A stretch of 64,000 bases of DNA from Mortierella sp. BCC40632 (lineage: Eukaryota > Mortierellomycota > Mortierellomycetes > Mortierellales > Mortierellaceae), in assembly GCA_011634665.1 (NCBI GenBank), contig WAEK01000021.1, positions 608,501 through 672,500 of the forward strand, written 5' to 3'. Below the pieces are notes generated by a model. It was not told the DNA's origin, made no database searches, and worked only from the letters and a program-made list of their open reading frames with translations. Shown one piece after another: positions 58,484 through 64,000 of this stretch; positions within the stretch are counted from its first letter, which is position 1, and each line of letters starts with the position of its first letter. A program made the position numbers and the translations under genes.

Positions 58484-59690
58484 CGATCATGACGCGATCA
58501 AGACTGAACTGTCTACTCGGCCTTTATCCAAACCCACCAATCATGTCTTTGCTTGGGGCTCGGGCGCGTTTGGTGAACTGGGACTTGGAAAGGCAATCAC
58601 AAAGACAGGCCCAAAGGCGATCTCTATCCAGACTGGAGCATTGGATCCTAGCACCTGGGACTCGAATAAGCAATTAGAGGTCATCAAGGTCACTGCGGGA
58701 CTTCGCCATGTTCTCTTGTTGGCCAAGGAAAAGACTCTCCAGGATCAGGACACATCCCAACAATGTTCTGGACAGTCATCAAGGAAAATCCTTTTGGGAT
58801 GGGGCAATAACCGACAAGGACAATTAGGAGTACTGGAAAAACCAGGTCAGCGGGATGGACAGATCCCATGGACAGAAAAGGAGCTACGAGGCAAGTTTAC
58901 GGAACCGACCCGGATAAAGATCCATCATCCAACCGATCCTACATGGTCGGGACCCAATGGAGAAACCAATCCCGAGATTGTGGATATGGCTTGTGGGCAA
59001 CATCATTCACTGGTCCTGTTTTCAGATGGTACTGTCTATGCCTCGGGGTTGAACAAGTATGCGCAGCTAGGACCTTCGAATTCTGATCTAATTGCTGTGA
59101 CGGATGGGATGACTCCTGAAAAGGAAAAGTCTCGACAGGATTTCAGGATTGGGTTTGAAAAGATTGTTGGGTTACCACCTGTGGACACAATCTCTTGTGG
59201 TTGGAACCATAACGCGGCCATGAATATGCGACTTGATCCCATGACCATTTATCTCTGGGGTAGAAACGATCATGGTCAATTAGGAAATGGTCTTGCTCTT
59301 CAAGTCGTCCATGTCAGTGGCAAGAGTATCCCAACAGGAATTGTCCAGGTCAGACTCGAACGTTCTTCCTCAGAGAGTGATCAGAGTGAACAAAATCGGT
59401 CGAGTCAGGAGATTGTTTCTTTTAGTTGTGGGTCCGAGCATATGCTTGCCATGACACGATCTGGGGATTGCTATGCTTGGGGATGGAATGAGCATGGGAA
59501 TTGTGGGAATGGAGCCGAAAGTACAGGAGAGGTGGTCTTGGGGGAGGAGAGTGAGCCAGATTTGAAAGATGTGCATGTTCCTCGAAGAGTCAGATTACCT
59601 TTGGATGTTCTCTCAACCACAAGTACAAGTATCGATTCAAAGCCTGGAAAGGTGATGGGTGGGTATGGGTCATCGTGGGTTTGGTGCTAG
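58083..59690 (+). CDS. RCC1-repeat (ATS1/SERGEF-like) protein
   Basis: A single exon of 535 residues from the ATG at 58083. The frame is open a little further up, but without an ATG. RCC1-type repeats form a seven-bladed propeller, and several repeats are plain: LYAFGSNGNGQLGIGSDE at the very start, VFAWGSGAFGELGLGKAI, ILLGWGNNRQGQLGVL, DMACGQHHSLVLFSDGTVYA then SGLNKYAQLG, YLWGRNDHGQLGNGL, and CYAWGWNEHGNCGNG near the end. The order and the N-terminal AFGSNGNGQLG fit the Ats1/secretion-regulating GEF branch rather than chromatin-bound RCC1, which has an N-terminal tail and a nuclear signal. An Asn run encoded by AAC repeats (58452-58486) lies in a loop. No introns, unlike most neighbours. 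Yeast Ats1 works with Kti11 in tRNA wobble and diphthamide modification; whether that holds here is unknown. Confidence 0.88.
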
Positions 59691-59985
59691 AGTGGTTTGC
59701 TCGAGATAAATGAGGCTCGTTTATTGGGGTTTTCAAGATATTTAGAACCCTCTTTTGTTCACAAAGCTCGCTGCTTTTTTTTTTTTTCCTTTTTCTTCTT
59801 TTGGTCTCTTGGAGAATATAAAAAAAAAAAAAAAAAAAAAAAAGAGTCAAGCCAACATTAAAGTTAAAAGAGAAAAGTAAAAGGAAAAAGGAGAATGAAA
59901 GAATGAAAGAAAAGAATGTGGTCAAAGGGTCAAAAAGAACAAAAAAGGTTGTGAATCGCTCTCTCTCTCTCTCGCTCTCTCTCTT

Positions 59986-61180
59986 TTAAGCAGTCTTTGC
60001 AGAGGCATTGGCCTGAGTCTCTGCCTTGAGTTTCTCTGCTGCCTCCTGCTTGGCGATAATGGCCTTGGCAGTAGCCTCCCAGGCCTGAGCCTGAGTACCA
60101 CTGTTGGGATCAAAGTAAGGCTTCTCACCCGAGACCGTGACACGGATACCACGACGATGATAAGGTCTAAAGTCAGGAACACCTGTATGGAAAGTCGAAC
60201 GGTTGTCCCAGATGGCAACACTGTTTCTTTCCCAATGGAACCGAACCTGGTATTGAAGCTTCTTGGCAACAAGATCTGCAATGTGATCCAAAATCAACTT
60301 GGACTCGGCAGGAGTAACACCCACGATCTCACGAGCAAAGACTGGGTTTGCATAGACAGACTTCCAGCCCGTCACGGGGTTGGTGCGAATCACAGGGTGT
60401 TCCGAATCATTCAACTTGCCAAAGGTTTTACGACCAGTGTAGGCGGTCAAGGTCTTGAAAATGTCAGAAGAGTGAATGGCAGTCAAACCCTCGAGGAAAG
60501 TCTTGAAGGCAGGTGAAAGGTCATCATAGAGCTCATAGCCATTAGACCAGATCGTGTCTCCACCAGACTCGGGGATATCTTCAAACTTGAGGATCGAGAA
60601 TGAGGCAGGAGCAGGCTCAAAGGAAACATCTGAATGCCATGAATCGTTCGTGTTGAAGCGGGTGGGAGGGCTATATAAAATAAAATAAGAGAAAAAGAAA
60701 AGAGAGGTCCATGGATTAGATTCATGGTCATGCAAAATGTGGACTCCAAGCTATATTTCCTCTTTGACATTCTGTCATTTACCTGACGCGAGAGTCCAAG
60801 ACAATGATCTCGGGGTTGTTCTGGTTGTGAGGAACCAAGGGGTGAATGTGAAGAGGACCCCAGCGGCGACCAAGCTTGACGTGCTCGTCATTATTGAGAT
60901 CGTCCTGATCGCGGAAAAAGACGACGCCGCGCTCGGCAATCAAGGCAGCAAGTTCCTCAGATTGTTGCTCAGTAAGCTTGGTGAGGTTGATACCATGGAG
61001 CTCGGTACCAAACTTGGGGGTATAATCGATTCTCTTGGTCACGCTGGCAAAGAGAGCCTTCTTCTCAGGATCGGCTCCCTTGCCGGCAACGCGCGTAGCA
61101 AAGGTGTTGCGATCAGCCAAAGTAGCATCCTGCTCATTGGCAGAGACGACAATGCTGTTCTCGACGACGTTTGTGGCCAT
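59986..61180 (-). CDS. TauD/Jlp1-type Fe(II)/2-oxoglutarate dioxygenase (copy 2)
   Basis: Paralogue of 31119-32308 with the same expected chemistry (oxidative release of sulfite or sulfate from sulfonates or sulfate esters). Two exons on the minus strand (61180-60783, 60670-59986) join in phase 2 to 360 residues. The ligand motifs are intact: NDSWHSDVSFEP, WDNRSTFHTGVPDF and YHRRGIRVTVSGEKP. The intron interrupts the same codon position as in copy 1 (after DSR), showing descent from one gene. Differences cluster at the N-terminus and the lysine/alanine C-terminus. ERNSVAIWDNRST replaces EKHSVAIWDNRST, and GDTIWSNGYELYDDL replaces GDTAWVNGYQLYDEL. A TATA-like element (minus strand, about 61402-61410) lies 220 bases upstream. 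Its orientation is opposite to copy 1. Specialisation to another sulfonate is possible but unproven. Confidence 0.92.
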
Positions 61181-62182
61181 GGCTGATGTTGGGCTGTTGG
61201 TCCTGAAAGAAGAAGGTGGTGAAGACGCGAGTGAGATTTGGAGGGGGGATGGAGAATATGTGTTTCGTTGAGTGTGAGAGGACTATCCTTTGGTCGGCCA
61301 GGTGGTTGTTCTTTTTTTTTTCTTTTTGCTTTGCTTTGCTTTGCTTTGTTGAGGTGTTCGAAACGATGTGAGGAAACAAAGATGGAGGGCGTGTTCGATG
61401 TCTTTTTATACCTAGTATCCTGTCAATGACGAATAGTCAGCAATGTGGTGTGTGTTCACGAAAAAAAAAAAAAAAAAAAAATGCAGAGAAGCAAACATGA
61501 GAGGATGGCGCGTCCTCTGTCAGAGTGGACGCGGCGTGGGCCAAGCGCGCGATGGCGACATTTGCAGGTGTGAGGTCGTGCTGTAGGAGAGTTCCCCTCC
61601 CTCACCCTTTTCCTTCCCTCTCTTTCTCAATACTGTTTTAGAAGGTCTACATTAGCGTGTACCAGTCGGAGAAGAACACACCCGTACCGCAGTGCAGGGA
61701 ATGGACCTTATGCGCATGGTTTGGCCTCACCATTCTTGCTACGACAGAGTTGACCTATCCAACTCTTGTGTGGAGAGAGAGAGAGAGAGAAAAAAAAAAA
61801 AAAAAAAAAAAAAAAAGGCCAAACGCCATTCTGATACGAGATGGGAAGAGACACATTCCCAGAGGCGCAGGCGAGGTAGGAGTACGCGCAGGGCTGCAGC
61901 TGTAGCTCGGATAGCCATTGCACCATTCTTTTTTGTCATGTCTCTGTCCAGCTGAAAGTTTAAAGTGGACACACCCTCCGAGAGTGTACACTAGTCCCTA
62001 CTCAATACAGTACGCGGGGTAGTCATTGGGCCGTGGACACAGCTTAGTGGGCCAGGACTGAAATGTGGGAGACACGCTCTGATCTCCTTGGTCTTCGCTG
62101 ACTGGCGGGTCAGACGCACAAGAGCCTGGAATAGAGAGAGGGAGAGAGAGAGGTGGGCGTCAGTCAGCTCAACTTGCAAATC
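61181..62182. other. Upstream region of TauD copy 2, no further gene
   Basis: Contains a poly(T) run (61309-61320), TTTGC repeats (61325-61346), poly(A) (61460-61480 and 61790-61816) and a short GA run (62129-62150). Nothing coding was recognised. Confidence 0.45.
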
Positions 62183-62305
62183 ATGTCCGAAAATCGCGTA
62201 ATTTCAACCGCCGAGCACACACCCTCCGAGCCAGAAATCGCCTATGAAAAGACAAACAACACGACTATGGTTCAGCTCTCTGTATTCTATCTTGGATTGT
62301 GCCTC
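62183..62305 (+). pseudogene. Possible first exon of an MFS transporter, probably a fragment
   Basis: From ATG 62183 the frame reads MSENRVISTAEHTPSEPEIA, then a short polar stretch, then TMVQLSVFYLGLCL. This resembles the cytosolic N-terminus and first membrane helix of DHA2-type drug:proton antiporters (compare the usual QL.VVF.GLCLA...LDQTIV). The expected continuation was not found in the following 1.5 kb, which is CA-rich and then (GAAA)n. It could be a relic exon or chance similarity. Confidence 0.25.
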
Positions 62306-62839
62306 ACCCGATCGGGGATGCTGCTAGAGGAAGCTGTACCTGTCAAAGGAGAGACGGAGAGAGGAAAGGGGAATGTCACTCCCACTGACCACACACACAA
62401 ACACTTACACACACACAAACATACACAAACACTCCCGCACCTTGCCACCAAGACAGTCAAGGTGAGCACTGCGATCGCTATCAGATCAATCGCTCCCCTT
62501 TCTATGCCCCTTGGACCTGTCTGGCACCAGGGTTTGTCTCTTTCATTCTCTCTACGACATGCCCTTACTGGATCCCCGACCAAAAAATAAAATAAAATAA
62601 AAGAGCGAACTTTCTATGGAACCATAGAATCATAGAGAACCTAGAGTCAGATCATTCGCAAAAAGCTCTTGCCTGTCGTATCTTCCATGGCTGCCCAATT
62701 TCAATGTTCTATGTCGCTATGGGCTCCAAAGTTGGGGATTTTCCCGAGGATCATTCGAAAGAGAGACCAAGGCGTAAGAGCGCTAACTCCATGTAGACCT
62801 GTTAAGTGATTGTTCACGGCATGGCGCCAAAGGATCCTA

Positions 62840-62868
62840 TTTCTTCTTCTTCTTCTTCTTCTTCTTCC
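62840..62868. repeat. (CTT)n repeat
   Basis: About nine TTC units. Confidence 0.9.
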
Positions 62869-63152
62869 TTGGGCACAATGATCAAAGACATTGAAGAAAT
62901 TTTGTTCAAGGAATCTGCAGTCAGTTGCTAGCTCCTTTGCCATTGGTTGGTATGTCGTGGACTTGTCAGAAAGGGAGGGGATTCCTCGAGCTGATGCTAT
63001 ATGGCGTGAAAGGACTGGAGGGACAAGAAATGGGAAAAAACAGCGCTTTGTTCTCGTCTGTGTCCAAACGAATGTGGTTGTCCTGTATGACCAAAAAGGA
63101 AGAGAGGAAGAGAGGAGGACAGAACTAAAAGTAGCATGAGAAAAAAAGAAAA

Positions 63153-63153
63153 A

Positions 63154-63237
<84 letters not shown>

Positions 63238-63238
63238 A
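63153..63238. repeat. (GAAA)n tetranucleotide repeat
   Basis: About 21 uninterrupted GAAA units, the longest tetranucleotide array in the window. Confidence 0.95.
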
Positions 63239-63581
63239 AAAAAAGAAAAAGAGAAAAGAAAAGAGGATCACAGAGACACCTGACCCCGGAGAAACAATCG
63301 CAGAACCATTACTACCGTTACCACCACCACCACCACCAAAAAAAAAAAACGCAGTGCCTTCTTCTTCACACGAATAAACTGGCGAACGACATACTGCCAC
63401 TGTCTACCCGGGAAGTGATGTTGGGATGTAGGCTAGGCTAATAGTCATCGTGTGACTTCTCAGACTTGCTGCCACAACTTCCATTTTGCAATCACCATTG
63501 ATAGAAACAAAAATTGTGTGGAGTGTGGATATGGGATGTGTGCATGGACGCGTAGTGTGGGATAGAATGCAATCTAGCCTC

Positions 63582-63615
<34 letters not shown>

Positions 63616-63932
63616 TATCACGCCTGCATGCTCCCTGCAGTGCACGGTCAAAAGTTGTTGCATTAGGAAATGCGTTCAGATTGCATTGTTACCCTGAAGG
63701 CACATCTTTCGATGACCGTACTTCATTGGGCTCTCGGACCACCCTGCTCGCCCTGCCCGCCCTGCTCCCCCCGCCTCAATACTTCGGGCGCGCATAATTG
63801 AACGCATTCTTTTTTTTTTTGTTTTTTTTCCTAGGCACTACGGAGACCCTTTCTCTCTCTCTCCCTCTTTCCACATAACTTGCTATATTTCATTACTCTC
63901 CTAAATCTACACAGTCTGCGTTTGTCACCTCA

Positions 63933-64000
63933 ATGCTCTTCAGATCGCTCCAAGCGTCGCAATCACTTCCAACAGACTCAAAAGAAAAACTGAGTAAAGA
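63933..64000 (+). CDS. 5' end of a gene leaving the window, unidentified
   Basis: ATG 63933 opens a frame reading MLFRSLQASQSLPTDSKEKL and stays open to the last base. It follows a CT-rich leader, a TATATTT element at about 63883 and the short Kozak-like context TCACCTCAATG. The Arg-containing start resembles a mitochondrial leader, but 22 residues are too few to name a family. Confidence 0.35.
   Translation, partial: MLFRSLQASQSLPTDSKEKLSK

Larger units (their letters stand above)
62306..63932. other. Repeat-rich right-hand region, no gene recognised
   Basis: Contains CA/ACAA-rich sequence (62389-62430), a CTT repeat (62840-62868), (GAAA)n (63153-63238), a CAC run near 63322-63337 and (CA)n at 63592-63614. 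No convincing exon was seen. Confidence 0.45.

Overview
The window is a eukaryotic, fungal chromosome segment. Genes are split by short GT-AG introns and separated by 0.3-4 kb of AT- and pyrimidine-rich sequence full of homopolymers and dinucleotide tracts. The fatty-acid elongase at 24791-26965 closely resembles the gamma-linolenate elongase (GLELO) of Mortierella alpina, so the best guess is Mortierellomycotina (Mortierella or a close relative). No prokaryotic operons, rRNA, tRNA or CRISPR were recognised.

Layout from left to right: the last exon of an unknown gene at the left edge; a DUF4112-type membrane protein (1566-2732, +); mitochondrial citrate synthase (3772-6518, -); a CaMKK/Snf1-activating-type kinase with an RP-rich insert (8614-11240, +); a decayed RuvC/zinc-ribbon (TnpB/Fanzor-like) element (about 11.56-13.43 kb); RNA polymerase II subunit Rpb7 (13530-14822, +); a near-identical 1.08-kb inverted repeat around a 0.5-kb spacer (16345-19008); N-terminal acetyltransferase Naa10 (19692-20967, -); a nuclear-type SAM/NCD1 protein (21654-23972, +); the elongase; a Dal5-type MFS anion permease (27288-29128, -) divergent from a TauD-type dioxygenase (31119-32308, +); a YIPF6/Yip4 membrane protein (32897-34404, +); an RBBP9-type serine hydrolase (34645-35410, -); the giant nucleoporin Nup192/Nup205 (35814-43108, +); Cdc6 (44134-47002, +); a 4-kb simple-repeat-rich gap; a coiled-coil, His-rich, probably tail-anchored protein (51048-54327, +); a thioredoxin-fold ER membrane protein lacking one active-site Cys (55357-56983, -); an RCC1-repeat protein (58083-59690, +); and a second TauD-type dioxygenase (59986-61180, -) that is a paralogue of the first. 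The last 2.8 kb is mostly repeats, with a possible MFS start exon and the 5' end of a gene leaving the window.

Most genes are unrelated housekeeping functions (replication licensing, nuclear pore, transcription, TCA cycle, Golgi traffic, protein acetylation). One metabolic theme stands out. The Dal5-type permease and first dioxygenase are divergently arranged, and the second dioxygenase lies about 28 kb away in opposite orientation. By analogy with yeast Soa1/Jlp1 this suggests organosulfonate uptake and desulfonation. The elongase points to the C20 polyunsaturated fatty-acid pathway.

All gene models were built by hand from reading frames, splice signals and remembered family motifs. Exon phases are consistent in every model except Cdc6, where the obvious GT-AG intron leaves the last exon out of frame by one base. 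The items most worth a second look are the long inverted repeat with its internal minisatellite, the decayed RuvC element, the Cdc6 junction, the CaMKK with HKD in place of HRD, and the FG-rich insert in the Nup192 homologue.
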